Shown: positions 14,513 to 22,227, counted from the first letter of the stretch. The stretch is DNA of 39,560 nucleotides from an uncultured Microscilla sp. (GCF_947493425.1 NZ_CANLRP010000074.1:1-39560), one strand, 5' to 3'. Made by a program: numbers and translations. The notes: generated by a model not told the origin, from the sequence alone.

Positions 14513-14872
14513 ATGGAAAACACACATTTGTCCGCATTAATTGCATACACTACTACAGTAAACACAAATGCTGTGGTAACCTTCCTAAACTCTTACAGTG
14601 TCCAAATACCAGAAAGTGTAAGTACAGAGGCTATAAAACAGTATGTAATACAAGCTATAGCAGAAAATGACGGCGCTTTAGAAGCCTTTCTTGACCTGCA
14701 CCCGGAGCGGGAAGATTTTGCAACGAATATTATGAATAGTTCTCAACCAGCCAGCACTTCAAACCCAACCATTACCACAGAAAAATATTGGAACGAAAAG
14801 CGTATCAAAATTAGCGTGCTTGTTTCGTTAATGATTGGGCTTGCCGTGCTTTTGGCAATCAAATTTGAATAG
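14513..14872 (+). CDS. Tail-anchored structural-type protein
   Basis: A 119-residue protein: a soluble helical N-terminal domain (about 1-75), a Ser/Thr/Pro linker (QPASTSNPTITTEKYW), and a single C-terminal hydrophobic segment (about 99-117, VLVSLMIGLAVLLAI) ending KFE. It opens a run of four similar small membrane proteins after the capsid candidate, with only three bases to the next gene. No family is recognised. A virion inner-membrane protein is the favoured reading. Confidence 0.7.
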   Translation: MENTHLSALIAYTTTVNTNAVVTFLNSYSVQIPESVSTEAIKQYVIQAIAENDGALEAFLDLHPEREDFATNIMNSSQPASTSNPTITTEKYWNEKRIKISVLVSLMIGLAVLLAIKFE

Positions 14873-14875
14873 CTT

Positions 14876-15157
14876 ATGGCATTAGGAGCAATATTAGGAG
14901 GCGCTGGGGCAATTGTCGGAGGGATTACAGGCATATTCACATCGAAGAACAATAGAAAAGCAGCCGAAGCCAAAGCCCACAGCGACCAGGTGGTATCGAA
15001 AAACCAGCTTGAGGCCGTGAAAATTCAAGCCGAAACTGACAAATTGAACGCTCTTCTCCAGGTAAGGATGAGTGAACAAAAATCGAAAGACCAAAAAATG
15101 ACACTCGCCTATGTAGGCGCATTCGTTGTAATCCTGCTGATTTTCTTCAAAAACTGA
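14876..15157 (+). CDS. Small protein with N- and C-terminal hydrophobic segments
   Basis: A 93-residue protein. A Gly/Ala/Ile-rich N-terminus (ALGAILGGAGAIVGGITGIF) of the kind found in membrane-active phage pilot or entry peptides is followed by a charged helix (about 30-75) and a C-terminal membrane segment (VGAFVVILLIFF). Such a helical hairpin could span or fuse membranes during genome delivery. It begins three bases after the previous gene. No family is recognised; the membrane role is read from hydrophobicity. Confidence 0.7.
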   Translation: MALGAILGGAGAIVGGITGIFTSKNNRKAAEAKAHSDQVVSKNQLEAVKIQAETDKLNALLQVRMSEQKSKDQKMTLAYVGAFVVILLIFFKN

Positions 15158-15174
15158 CCTAAAAAAAACCAGTA

Positions 15175-15486
15175 ATGTTCAGAAAAATAAAATGGAAATG
15201 GTGGAATGCCACCGGATACCGTAGCCGAATTGCAAGGCTAAGGGCTGAAAGGCAAAGGCTGGAACCTACTCTCAATCTGGGGTTGCCTCGCACAATAAGC
15301 AAAAAAGAAAAAGAAATTCTAAACGAAGAGTTGCCTAATCCTACCCTACCAACCGCAACTGGAGTGCAAACCACCAATGGAGGCAACAATAATACAATGA
15401 TTTGGGGAATCGTTGGTGGAGCTGTGCTTTTGGCTGGAATCATCGCAACCATCATCATAATCAAAAAAAGGAAAGGAGATGAATAA
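15175..15486 (+). CDS. Tail-anchored basic protein
   Basis: A 103-residue protein. The N-terminus is strongly basic and aromatic (KIKWKWWNATGYRSR), the middle is helical and Pro/Thr/Asn-rich, and one Gly/Ile-rich membrane segment (about 74-95, IWGIVGGAVLLAGII) is followed by KKRKGDE. The stop shares one base with the next start. It is a likely virion-membrane protein whose basic end could contact DNA. No family is recognised. Confidence 0.7.
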   Translation: MFRKIKWKWWNATGYRSRIARLRAERQRLEPTLNLGLPRTISKKEKEILNEELPNPTLPTATGVQTTNGGNNNTMIWGIVGGAVLLAGIIATIIIIKKRKGDE

Positions 15487-15863
15487 TGGCTAATCGTAAC
15501 AATGACCTGAGTTTTGAGTTGAGTGAGGATGAGTTATGGATGATCGATGATAAAAAGTTCGAAGAACATTTTGACGAAGGAGAGATTCCGACTGTTCAGG
15601 AAAAAAAGCCACAAACAGGCTATAAAAAAGCTGGTGTCTTCTACCTGCTCAACGATATAGGAGACATCTTTGGGAAAGCGGTTGATATTCGCAACAAGAT
15701 TTTGCACGGACCACAAGGACAAAATCAACCTCCGACAGGGATCAATTACCAGCCACGCCCACAAAAGCCAGCCCCTAAGAAAAACCACTTGCCATTGGTA
15801 GCAGGTGGGGCAGTGTTGTGTTTAGCAGGCGTTCTAATCTATCAAAAAACGAAATCAGGTTAA
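15486..15863 (+). CDS. Tail-anchored small protein
   Basis: A 125-residue protein overlapping the previous stop by one base. An acidic N-terminus (FELSEDELWMIDDKKFEEHF), a middle helical segment and a Pro/Gln-rich linker (about 80-102) lead to a short C-terminal membrane segment (LVAGGAVLCLAGVLIY) and KTKSG. It is the fourth consecutive gene of this design. No family is recognised; a virion-membrane role is inferred from the series. Confidence 0.7.
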   Translation: MANRNNDLSFELSEDELWMIDDKKFEEHFDEGEIPTVQEKKPQTGYKKAGVFYLLNDIGDIFGKAVDIRNKILHGPQGQNQPPTGINYQPRPQKPAPKKNHLPLVAGGAVLCLAGVLIYQKTKSG

Positions 15864-15864
15864 T

Positions 15865-16566
15865 ATGCAAAAGACAATCTATTTCAACACAAAGGATTTG
15901 CCCACACAGCTTCATATTACGGTCAAAACTCCAAGTGGGGCAAATGTAAGAATTGTAGGTTATGACCCAGAAAAGCCTAATACTGTTTATTTCTTTTTGG
16001 AACAAAAAATAAGGCTGAAAACACTCACCTTGCCAATGCCAATCTCCCCCAAAAAACTAGCAGTAAGTATAAGCAGTCAGGGCGAATTCAGTATTCATCA
16101 CGCAAAAATTGGGATGATCAAACCAAGCAAAAAAATGCTTCGGCTTACTGGGCAAACAAAGAACTTCATTCGCCACGCTTTTGATTTTGCCGAAAGTTGT
16201 GGGTACCTGGAACAAGGTAATACATACAGTAATGATGCAGGTGAGTACCCTATACATTACTACCCCACACTGCAAAAAACGCCCGCAAGAATCCACAAAG
16301 AAACGGGGCATATACAAGTAAGTGCCGAAGACTTTCGTCGCTATACTATCCCCATGCGGATGTTTGTGCTTTTGCACGAATGGATGCATTGGAGCAAAAG
16401 TACTGGAAGTGAAATCAAATGCGACCTTGAGGCAGCAAGGGTTTTTCTTGGGTTGGGATTCCCAAAATATGAAGCTATGGTAGCAGTCACGGAGGTACTA
16501 CACGACAATCATGATCACATCACAAGAGTAAAAGCACTACAAAAGTTTATCAGAGAGTACAACTAA
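15865..16566 (+). CDS. Putative zincin-type metalloprotease
   Basis: A 233-residue protein. The first 90 residues look beta-rich; residues about 95-233 carry HEWMH (171-175), the HExxH zinc motif, with acidic candidates for the third ligand shortly after (Glu183, Asp187, Glu189). The surrounding helices and the IHYYPTL and GHIQVSA strands before the motif fit a compact zincin fold. No signal peptide or membrane segment is seen. It lies in the structural operon, one base after a tail-anchored gene and before the fibre gene. Possible roles are capsid maturation protease or a peptidase acting on the cell wall; the sequence does not choose between them. Confidence 0.65.
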   Translation: MQKTIYFNTKDLPTQLHITVKTPSGANVRIVGYDPEKPNTVYFFLEQKIRLKTLTLPMPISPKKLAVSISSQGEFSIHHAKIGMIKPSKKMLRLTGQTKNFIRHAFDFAESCGYLEQGNTYSNDAGEYPIHYYPTLQKTPARIHKETGHIQVSAEDFRRYTIPMRMFVLLHEWMHWSKSTGSEIKCDLEAARVFLGLGFPKYEAMVAVTEVLHDNHDHITRVKALQKFIREYN

Positions 16567-16586
16567 AAATCACTAATTATTTTGCT

Positions 16587-16603
16587 GGGAAGAAAGGAAA
16601 AAG
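16587..16603 (+). repeat. Dispersed motif copy 4 (one inserted G)
   Basis: GGGAAGAAAGGAAAAAG, preceded by TTTGCT, in the 37-base gap and ending at the base before the fibre gene's ATG at 16604. It is non-coding here, so the motif is conserved as DNA or RNA and not only as peptide. Confidence 0.75.
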
Positions 16604-17722
16604 ATGTTTGATCTCATTACTAAATACACAGGCGGACACCCGCTCAGGCTTGATGACCTGGAATTGATAATGAATGCAATTGCTACGGGCTTTGATGCGT
16701 TTGGAATGGGCATAGGTGGAGGACAAAACACCATCTTAGCAGGTGCAGAATTAGCACTTACGTCTAATTCTTGGGAAATATCAGAAGGGTATGTGTACGC
16801 TCAAAACGAAGTCTTTTTCGTGCCCGAACAAAAGGGAAGTATAGTACCTGGCACAACCGCTTATTTGGAGATTGCAGAAATACCAGCAGGTCAGCCAACC
16901 ACCTACGAAGATGGAAAAACCCATCAAGTACATGTTGAAAGGTTGATGAAACTGGTATTTGCTGACCAATCGAATGAAAAGCGAATACCTTATGATTCTT
17001 TTCAGAAGAATAATCTTGGTGACATTAGCCAAGACTATTATTTAAGGAAAGATGAGGTTAACGTCTATTTTACGGCTGTAACCGCAGATGTAGAGGACTT
17101 AACAACCGATATGGTAGCTGTAACGGCTGATATGGAAGATCATGCCATCCAGCTTGAGGCAATTAATCTCGATATTAATGACATTCAACTTGACCTAGTG
17201 GCGATTACCGCAGATGTAGAAGATCATGCGAACGATATAATAGCTCTCACCGCAGACGCTGAATACGCCGCAAGAAATCTTGTGCCGTTAGGCACTATTG
17301 TAATGACCGACGAAGTCAGCTTTTTTGACGCCAATGGCTATGGCTTATCAAACAGTACTTGGTTTGGTTGGGCATTATGTTGGGGGCAAGCACCAGGAAT
17401 ACCAGACTTAAGAACAAGGTTCATATATGGAGCAGGGACAATCAATTCAGGGCTAGGAAGTGTAGGAGGGAGAAACGAGGTGGTTTTGTTGGAGGAAAAC
17501 TTGCCAGCACACAACCACCATGCGCCAGAGGGATACAACTTATTTCTTCGCAGAAGTAAGACAGGCGAAACAACAACAACAGCAACGACCGATGGCAATG
17601 GTTCGGGGACTGAGCCAAGCCTGGTCAATGGGATTGAAGCGTATACTGTAGGACAGAATAAGCCATTTTCGACAATGCCCCGCTATTACACTCTAGCATA
17701 TGCAAAAAAAATATCCGCATGA
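16604..17722 (+). CDS. Fibre or spike protein with tail-collar-type tip
   Basis: A 372-residue protein. The N-terminal 130 residues form a mixed domain common at the base of phage fibres. Residues about 145-225 are a repetitive shaft (VTADVEDLTTDMVAVTADME and near copies) likely to trimerise. The C-terminus is a phage tail-collar domain: PLGTIVM, WALCWGQAPGIPDLRTRFIYGAG, VGGRNEVVLLEENLPAHNHH, and the terminal MPRYYTLAYAKK. Collar domains form receptor-binding tips in tailed phages and in microcystin-dependent-type proteins. Here, without any tail genes, it is probably a vertex spike that recognises the host. It overlaps the next gene by four bases. Confidence 0.8.
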   Translation: MFDLITKYTGGHPLRLDDLELIMNAIATGFDAFGMGIGGGQNTILAGAELALTSNSWEISEGYVYAQNEVFFVPEQKGSIVPGTTAYLEIAEIPAGQPTTYEDGKTHQVHVERLMKLVFADQSNEKRIPYDSFQKNNLGDISQDYYLRKDEVNVYFTAVTADVEDLTTDMVAVTADMEDHAIQLEAINLDINDIQLDLVAITADVEDHANDIIALTADAEYAARNLVPLGTIVMTDEVSFFDANGYGLSNSTWFGWALCWGQAPGIPDLRTRFIYGAGTINSGLGSVGGRNEVVLLEENLPAHNHHAPEGYNLFLRRSKTGETTTTATTDGNGSGTEPSLVNGIEAYTVGQNKPFSTMPRYYTLAYAKKISA

Positions 17723-18495
17723 TGAGAAGCATCACAACCACCATACGTAACCCCTCCCCTACTCCCAAAAAGATCACTTTTTTTGGTCGGTTTTTGGGCA
17801 TTCCTACCATACAGGAATTACCAATTATCTATCGAAGGGAGGAAGACTTGGGCAGCCTACCAGATGCCGAGCAGGTATTTGTATACCAGCAAAAAGAAAA
17901 TGAGAATGCTCCGATAATTTTGAAGGCTAACGAAGTTCAGGCAAACACAGTTGATCCGGGATTTCGTCGGCTTGAGAACGAAGTGCTGACGAACCCCATA
18001 AGGATTTTGGGCATCAAGATACGCTCAAGTAATCAGGAACAGTACTTCAATAGCAACCTGACTTATGTACAAAAAAGTGCGGAAAGCAGTAGCGAAAGCA
18101 GGGTAACTATTACAACCGGGTATAATCCCTCTCACAACAACCCTGTATTGGAGTTGAGTGATGGGAATCAATTCAAAAACTTGATTTTCGACGGTTCATC
18201 CTACTTGCAGTTGGAAAACTTACAACCTAACACAAGTATTACAGTAGAGTTTCAGTATATCACTCAACAGGATGTATTGCAGCAACAAGGAAGTGAAGAA
18301 CCTAACACACTCACACCCCCAAAAGAAGAAGAAACTCAAGAAATAGATACACGCAATTTTTTCAGGCGCTGGTTTTTCTGGACAGGAACGGGCAAGCGCC
18401 CTTGGTGGTCTTATGTGGTTCACCCGGTTTGGTTTCCTATTTCGCTTGTTGTTTTGGTTGGCTTGATAATTTGGATCGCCAACCATGACGAATAA
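17719..18495 (+). CDS. Beta-rich minor structural protein with C-terminal anchor
   Basis: A 258-residue protein. Residues about 80-190 show strand-like alternation (NPIRILGIKIRSS, ESRVTITTGY, NPVLELSDG, FDGSSYLQLENLQPNTSITV) that loosely resembles the end of the candidate capsid protein. A Pro/Glu linker, a Trp-rich basic stretch (RRWFFWTGTGKRPWW) and a membrane segment (about 232-253) follow. It overlaps the fibre gene by four bases. It could be a membrane-anchored penton or spike-base protein linking the fibre to the virion membrane. No family is recognised. Confidence 0.65.
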   Translation: MMRSITTTIRNPSPTPKKITFFGRFLGIPTIQELPIIYRREEDLGSLPDAEQVFVYQQKENENAPIILKANEVQANTVDPGFRRLENEVLTNPIRILGIKIRSSNQEQYFNSNLTYVQKSAESSSESRVTITTGYNPSHNNPVLELSDGNQFKNLIFDGSSYLQLENLQPNTSITVEFQYITQQDVLQQQGSEEPNTLTPPKEEETQEIDTRNFFRRWFFWTGTGKRPWWSYVVHPVWFPISLVVLVGLIIWIANHDE

Positions 18496-18684
18496 CAAAA
18501 AACGCAAAAACGTCCAGTACATAATACAGAAGTACATATCACACTTTTTCATTTTGTACCTCGTTTGGTGCTACTCGTCAAAAACCTTGAAATACAAGCC
18601 TAATCAAAAGAAATTTACATTCATCAATCAATCAACCAGCTTTTTTCCCTTACCTAGAAATCGGTATTTCACAAAGGTTCAACT

Positions 18685-18700
18685 GGGAAGAAAGAAAAAA
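18685..18700 (+). repeat. Dispersed motif copy 5
   Basis: GGGAAGAAAGAAAAAA, one mismatch to the consensus at the last base, preceded by ACT. It is non-coding, eight bases before the ATG at 18708. The gap 18496-18684 holds no convincing gene. Confidence 0.75.
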
Positions 18701-18707
18701 TACAGCT

Positions 18708-18905
18708 ATGGCAAGGATAAAACTCACAGGTAAACGAAAAATAGAAGCAAGAAAAAGAATTGCCACCATCAAAGAATGGGGTGATCGGGCATTCAAAAAA
18801 AATGGCAAGCGAAATTTACCCCCCAAACAAGTAAAATTAGCCAAAGAATGGCTTGCTGAAATTCGACAATGGAGAATTGAAGCTGCAAAAGCACAAAAAA
18901 AATAA
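18708..18905 (+). CDS. Small basic protein
   Basis: A 65-residue, strongly basic helical protein (KLTGKRKIEARKRIATIKEW, and a Lys-rich end) with no membrane segment. The net charge suggests nucleic-acid binding, for example a genome-condensing or packaging accessory protein. It starts ATGGC in the context CAGCTATG and ends two bases before the next gene. No family is recognised. Confidence 0.6.
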   Translation: MARIKLTGKRKIEARKRIATIKEWGDRAFKKNGKRNLPPKQVKLAKEWLAEIRQWRIEAAKAQKK

Positions 18906-18907
18906 TT

Positions 18908-19264
18908 ATGCCAGAAACAATTGACAACCTGCCACATGAGTCTTCTTCTGCCAATCACTGGATTGCTTGGCACAAAGCCCTTAAAAAGCGCTATGGCAAC
19001 AAGTCAGCGAATTTGCTTTTTTCGCAAGCGTGGGAAGAAAGAGGCGAGGATTATGCCAATACAACGCAATTAAGAAACTATGCCAAAACTCAAGGGATGG
19101 AAATTGAGGGGGATAGCATTTTTTCAGGAGTTTCAGACAACGTGAAAAATACCTGGTCAAGCTTAAACAATGGCTTCGCAGGGATTGGCGCGTCGGCAGC
19201 CCTTGCCATTCTTGTCGTACTTGGCTTGATTGGATTTGTAACCTACAAGGCTATAAAAGATTAA
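18908..19264 (+). CDS. Tail-anchored structural protein with Trp-rich helical domain
   Basis: A 118-residue protein. Residues about 15-68 form a compact domain (NHWIAWHKALKKRYGNKSAN, LLFSQAWEERGEDY, LRNYAKTQG). I have the impression of having met this W..W, AWEERG, LR-Y pattern in other Bacteroidota phage proteins (recollection, not verified). A linker and one membrane segment (about 95-113, SAALAILVVLGLIGFVTY) follow. The WEERGED codons include an 11-base partial match to the dispersed motif (from 19032). It is probably a virion-membrane protein. Confidence 0.7.
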   Translation: MPETIDNLPHESSSANHWIAWHKALKKRYGNKSANLLFSQAWEERGEDYANTTQLRNYAKTQGMEIEGDSIFSGVSDNVKNTWSSLNNGFAGIGASAALAILVVLGLIGFVTYKAIKD

Positions 19265-19269
19265 AAAAC

Positions 19270-19533
19270 ATGATTTCAATACCAATAGATAGAAGCATAC
19301 AAGCACAAGAAACAGACTCCGAAAACCAAGCCGAATTCTCTGGTTTGGTAGATGGAGCCGCCAGCATTGCGAAAGTCACCATATTCGCAGGAATTATAAT
19401 GGTTGGGGCTATTATAGCCCTCATCATATACATCACCGTGAGAGGCGGAAAAGCCGCCGCAAGGAATCCGGAACGCGCAATGGACTTGGCTGAAAGAGGC
19501 GTAGGCATTGCCGCAAAAGCAAAAGGGAGATAG
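19270..19533 (+). CDS. Small single-span membrane protein
   Basis: An 87-residue protein with a soluble N-terminus (about 1-30), one strong membrane segment (about 34-57, VTIFAGIIMVGAIIALIIYI) and a basic, Ala/Gly-rich C-terminal helix (RGGKAAARNPERAMDLAERG). It lies five bases after the previous gene and one base before the next start. No family is recognised. It is likely a virion-membrane protein whose basic helix faces the genome. Confidence 0.7.
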   Translation: MISIPIDRSIQAQETDSENQAEFSGLVDGAASIAKVTIFAGIIMVGAIIALIIYITVRGGKAAARNPERAMDLAERGVGIAAKAKGR

Positions 19534-19534
19534 T

Positions 19535-19978
19535 ATGGAAATGGATAGAAAAACGCAGTACCTGGTAGCAGGTGGTATTGGGGTGATCATTATCATTGTA
19601 TTACTTACCCGAAGCAAAGCTATCAAAAAAAGAAACGCGCAGGAGATAGCTCAAATACAGCAACATTTGGAGGATGGTACTGGAGGAATCGGCAATAACT
19701 CAGTACAAAACAACCTACATAACATCATACCAGACTATTACACTGGAGTATTAGATGATGCAAGAAACATATATAATGCTAGAGCCTACTGGTTAGGATA
19801 TTTTTTTGACAAAGACTCTGTAGTGTTAGATACATTAAGAAACAAAACAAAAAGCCAGATAGCAGCACTACGGCAAAAATTTCAAGAAAAATACGACAAA
19901 AGCTTTGACGACTTTCTTGACTTCTTGTCTGACGAAAACTATGATCTGGCTATGGATATTATTCAAAACGCACCCTAA
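19535..19978 (+). CDS. N-terminally anchored helical protein
   Basis: A 147-residue protein started at ATG 19535, directly after the previous stop; the overlapping ATG at 19508 is less likely. One membrane segment lies at about residues 8-26 (VAGGIGVIIIIVLLT), followed by a helical soluble domain. Its end (IAALRQKFQEKYDKSFDDFL and a DENYD stretch) recalls annexin-type repeats by eye, which I regard only as a hint. The N-terminal anchor orients it opposite to the tail-anchored series. It is a probable structural protein. Confidence 0.65.
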   Translation: MEMDRKTQYLVAGGIGVIIIIVLLTRSKAIKKRNAQEIAQIQQHLEDGTGGIGNNSVQNNLHNIIPDYYTGVLDDARNIYNARAYWLGYFFDKDSVVLDTLRNKTKSQIAALRQKFQEKYDKSFDDFLDFLSDENYDLAMDIIQNAP

Positions 19979-19983
19979 CTTAC

Positions 19984-20421
19984 ATGACTGACAAACAAAA
20001 AAAACAAATTGGTGCCATTGCGGGCATTGGCATAATAGGTTTTCTTATCTGGTACATCTTTCTGGATGGGAAAGAGAAAATTAAGGTAGCAATGCCCCTG
20101 AGAAAAAAGAAAACACCCAGACTGGATTATGGGTCAGGCTCTAGTTCTTCTGGTGGCAGCTCAGGAAGTTCAGGGCAAATCAGTAGTGGTTCGTCTGGTG
20201 GGTATGGTTACAAAGCAGAATATCCAATGCAGTTTGGAAGTAAGGGTGAAGATGTAAAGGAATTACAACAAGCACTGCACGATGCTAACTTTTCGCCTGG
20301 TGCAATAGACGGTATTTGGGGACAGAATACCCAAAAAGCAATGGAGAGTGCATTGGGGAAATATGGCATACCAACAATTAGGCACTATGAAGATTTGAAA
20401 TATGTATTGAACAACCTTTAA
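19984..20421 (+). CDS. Membrane-anchored peptidoglycan-binding protein 1
   Basis: A 145-residue protein: N-terminal membrane segment (about 9-27), a basic patch (PLRKKKTPR), a flexible Gly/Ser linker (about 53-75) and a C-terminal PG_binding_1 domain (FGSKGEDVKELQQALHDANF, IDGIWGQNTQKAM). It would fix the particle or its membrane to peptidoglycan. The next gene encodes a protein of the same design, so the two are likely paralogues. Together with the amidase at 7901 the element has three such domains. Confidence 0.8.
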   Translation: MTDKQKKQIGAIAGIGIIGFLIWYIFLDGKEKIKVAMPLRKKKTPRLDYGSGSSSSGGSSGSSGQISSGSSGGYGYKAEYPMQFGSKGEDVKELQQALHDANFSPGAIDGIWGQNTQKAMESALGKYGIPTIRHYEDLKYVLNNL

Positions 20422-20431
20422 CAAATGTAAA

Positions 20432-20827
20432 ATGAAAGTAGAAGTTGATAAGAAGAAACTAATGATTGGTGCAGGCATTCTGGGAGCAATTGCCTTGCTC
20501 ATTTTGGGCGTGTACTTTATGAACAAAAGAAAGAAAAAAATTCAGATTGAATATAGTACAGGCGAACTCGATGAGCAAACAGAAGACCGGGAACAAACCT
20601 CGGTAGACGAGGCTTCACCTTTCCCCCTATCAGCAGGTAGTAAGGGGAAAGAAGTGGAACAATTGCAGTTATACCTGCTAAGAAAACACGGTTTGGAATC
20701 AAAGTATGATGGAGTCTTTGACCAAATCACACAAGACAATGTAAAACGCGCATTAACCACTGAGCAGGTAAGCCAAGAAGTATTCAAAGAAAAAAGAATG
20801 TCCGATTACAAGACATTTAAAAACTAA
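20432..20827 (+). CDS. Membrane-anchored peptidoglycan-binding protein 2
   Basis: A 131-residue protein: N-terminal membrane segment (about 9-29), basic patch (NKRKKKIQIE), an acidic Thr/Gln-rich linker and a PG_binding_1-like domain (SAGSKGKEVEQLQLYLLRKH, YDGVFDQITQDNVKRAL). It is paralogous in layout to the gene just upstream (10-base gap) but diverged in sequence. It probably anchors the particle to, or scans, the cell wall during entry. Confidence 0.75.
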   Translation: MKVEVDKKKLMIGAGILGAIALLILGVYFMNKRKKKIQIEYSTGELDEQTEDREQTSVDEASPFPLSAGSKGKEVEQLQLYLLRKHGLESKYDGVFDQITQDNVKRALTTEQVSQEVFKEKRMSDYKTFKN

Positions 20828-20833
20828 CCAGAA

Positions 20834-21004
20834 ATGAATTTCATTGATAAATTAATAGGGTCAGAAGGGATAAAGACAGATAACCGCGTAACTGTCAATA
20901 TCAAACTTGAGAACGACTTCTACTACAAGCTATTTCTTACTTGTTCAGCCATTTTTCTCGCGTATTTTTCAATCAAATCACTATTCAATGGCAGTACAAA
21001 CTAG
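20834..21004 (+). CDS. 56-residue single-span membrane protein
   Basis: ATG at 20834, six bases after the previous stop; TAG at 21002-21004. The peptide has a charged N-terminus (MNFIDKLIGSEGIKTDNRV) and one hydrophobic segment near the C-terminus (about 32-51, KLFLTCSAIFLAYFSI). The last 17 bases overlap the start of the next gene in another frame. Size and design match the other small membrane proteins of the block. Confidence 0.6.
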   Translation: MNFIDKLIGSEGIKTDNRVTVNIKLENDFYYKLFLTCSAIFLAYFSIKSLFNGSTN

Positions 21005-21230
21005 ATTCAAACAGCTGAATAATGAAACATGGGAAATGCCAAGTTTCACCGTTGGGGTAATTGTCTGCATGTCAGACTCACAAGGAATCGTGAAATTGAT
21101 CAATACGAACGGTGAAGAATTTTTCCTTGTACCAGGAATGACTTTGGGCTTTAGCTTTATGGCTAAGTCAAGAGAACCAATAACAATAGATGCTACTAAT
21201 GGAATAGCACAAGTAGCTTGGGAGAACTAA
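20988..21230 (+). CDS. Small beta-rich soluble protein
   Basis: An 80-residue protein started at ATG 20988 (MAVQTRFKQ), which overlaps the previous gene by 17 bases; an in-frame upstream start at 20907 would overlap it much more. The chain is almost wholly strand-like (FTVGVIVCMSDSQGIVKLIN, FFLVPGMTLGFSF, ITIDATNGIAQVAW) and has no membrane segment. It could be a small beta-barrel, for instance a vertex or cement protein. No family is recognised. Confidence 0.65.
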   Translation: MAVQTRFKQLNNETWEMPSFTVGVIVCMSDSQGIVKLINTNGEEFFLVPGMTLGFSFMAKSREPITIDATNGIAQVAWEN

Positions 21231-21234
21231 CACT

Positions 21235-21393
21235 ATGCAACAAGACAAAAGACTACAAGTTTTTTACGCAGTAGTTGGTGGATTTTCGCTTATTTCTGCA
21301 TTGCTATCCATCTATGTAAGCGCAAAAAAAATAAAACAAATAAAAGAGTCTGGAGAGCCTATTCCCAGATGGCTAGAGATTCTACTTTTTTAA
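21235..21393 (+). CDS. 52-residue single-span membrane protein
   Basis: ATG at 21235 in the context AACACTATG, stop TAA at 21391-21393. One hydrophobic segment (about 9-29, VFYAVVGGFSLISALLSIYV) is followed by a basic stretch (AKKIKQIKE) and a hydrophobic end (WLEILLF). It sits between two small beta-rich proteins. No family is recognised. Holin or virion-membrane protein are both possible. Confidence 0.6.
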   Translation: MQQDKRLQVFYAVVGGFSLISALLSIYVSAKKIKQIKESGEPIPRWLEILLF

Positions 21394-21411
21394 CACCAAT
21401 ATTATTCAACA

Positions 21412-21792
21412 ATGAATGTATCAATGCCAAGTGTGTCAGAAGGAGGTAATGACAAAAATGTTAACAATCCTTTTTTTCCAAAACCAGAGGAATACCAAGA
21501 AGTGGCAATAGTCAACCAAACAATCACTATCCCAAAGGATTCAAAGGGTATACTCATTCAAGGCAATAGAGTTCAACAAATTATACCAGAAGTTGGGGCG
21601 GAAAATCACCAACTGGTAATGGTTAGAGCAGCACCAGGGTACAACACCCTTATAATAAGTCAAGGGGTAAAAATGAATACAATATATGGAACAAGAGACA
21701 TATATTTGAGAAGTCAAAGTAACGATTTTACAATACTGTACCCTATCGATGGACAATTTTACGAATTATTGAGAGGAAGGTACGCAGACTAA
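21412..21792 (+). CDS. Beta-rich soluble protein, possible vertex or penton protein
   Basis: A 126-residue protein with strand-like alternation throughout (VAIVNQTITIPKDSKGILIQ, HQLVMVRAAPG, NTLIISQGVK, IYLRSQSNDFTILYPI) and no membrane segment. An N-terminal disordered tail (about 1-28) could embed in neighbours. Size and strand content fit a single jelly-roll or similar sandwich, as in penton proteins of tailless phages, but no family signature is visible. It ends the structural block before the lipoprotein. Confidence 0.6.
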   Translation: MNVSMPSVSEGGNDKNVNNPFFPKPEEYQEVAIVNQTITIPKDSKGILIQGNRVQQIIPEVGAENHQLVMVRAAPGYNTLIISQGVKMNTIYGTRDIYLRSQSNDFTILYPIDGQFYELLRGRYAD

Positions 21793-21825
21793 TTCAATCA
21801 GTTTTTTTTATTAAAATTCAACACT

Positions 21826-22206
21826 ATGAATAATCTCAAACGAAGTAGGCTATTTTTATTAACAGCCTCTCTCCTATTCAGTTTCACAATGTCAAGTTGT
21901 AGCGAATTCGGAAAAGGCTTCTATGCTTATAAGCTCAAACAAGGACGCAAAAATCTTGAAAAAAAGTTTCCTTATATCAAGCTAAAAATGGTCGTAGATC
22001 AAGAAGGAAACTACAAGCTCTACTCTACTCAAACAGGATTGATTAAGGCTTTTCAAATCAAACCAAGCAATCAGGGCGATACAGTCAATGTATATTTAAG
22101 TCCAGATTATGATTACCTTGAAGAGAAGCTATACCATTTCGGGGTAAACCAGGCTAAAAAAGCCAAAAAAAAATGGGAGGATAGAAAAAAAACAAAACTC
22201 CCATAA
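21826..22206 (+). CDS. Phage-encoded lipoprotein, unknown
   Basis: A 126-residue protein with a signal peptide (LKRSRLFLLTASLLFSFTM) and lipobox MSSC (Cys at residue 25). The mature part is short, basic and ends in a Lys-rich helix (QAKKAKKKWEDRKKTKLP). The start context is AACACTATG. Phages commonly encode small lipoproteins either as outer-membrane spanins for lysis or for superinfection exclusion; both would fit. It is followed by a terminator and then the M23 peptidase gene. Confidence 0.7.
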   Translation: MNNLKRSRLFLLTASLLFSFTMSSCSEFGKGFYAYKLKQGRKNLEKKFPYIKLKMVVDQEGNYKLYSTQTGLIKAFQIKPSNQGDTVNVYLSPDYDYLEEKLYHFGVNQAKKAKKKWEDRKKTKLP

Positions 22207-22227
22207 AATTCATTCACCAGCAAAAAC

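Noticed and set aside
18485..18733. 82-codon plus-strand frame after the gene at 17719
   Set aside because: It overlaps the start of the better-supported basic protein at 18708 and crosses motif copy 5; composition is unlike a real gene.
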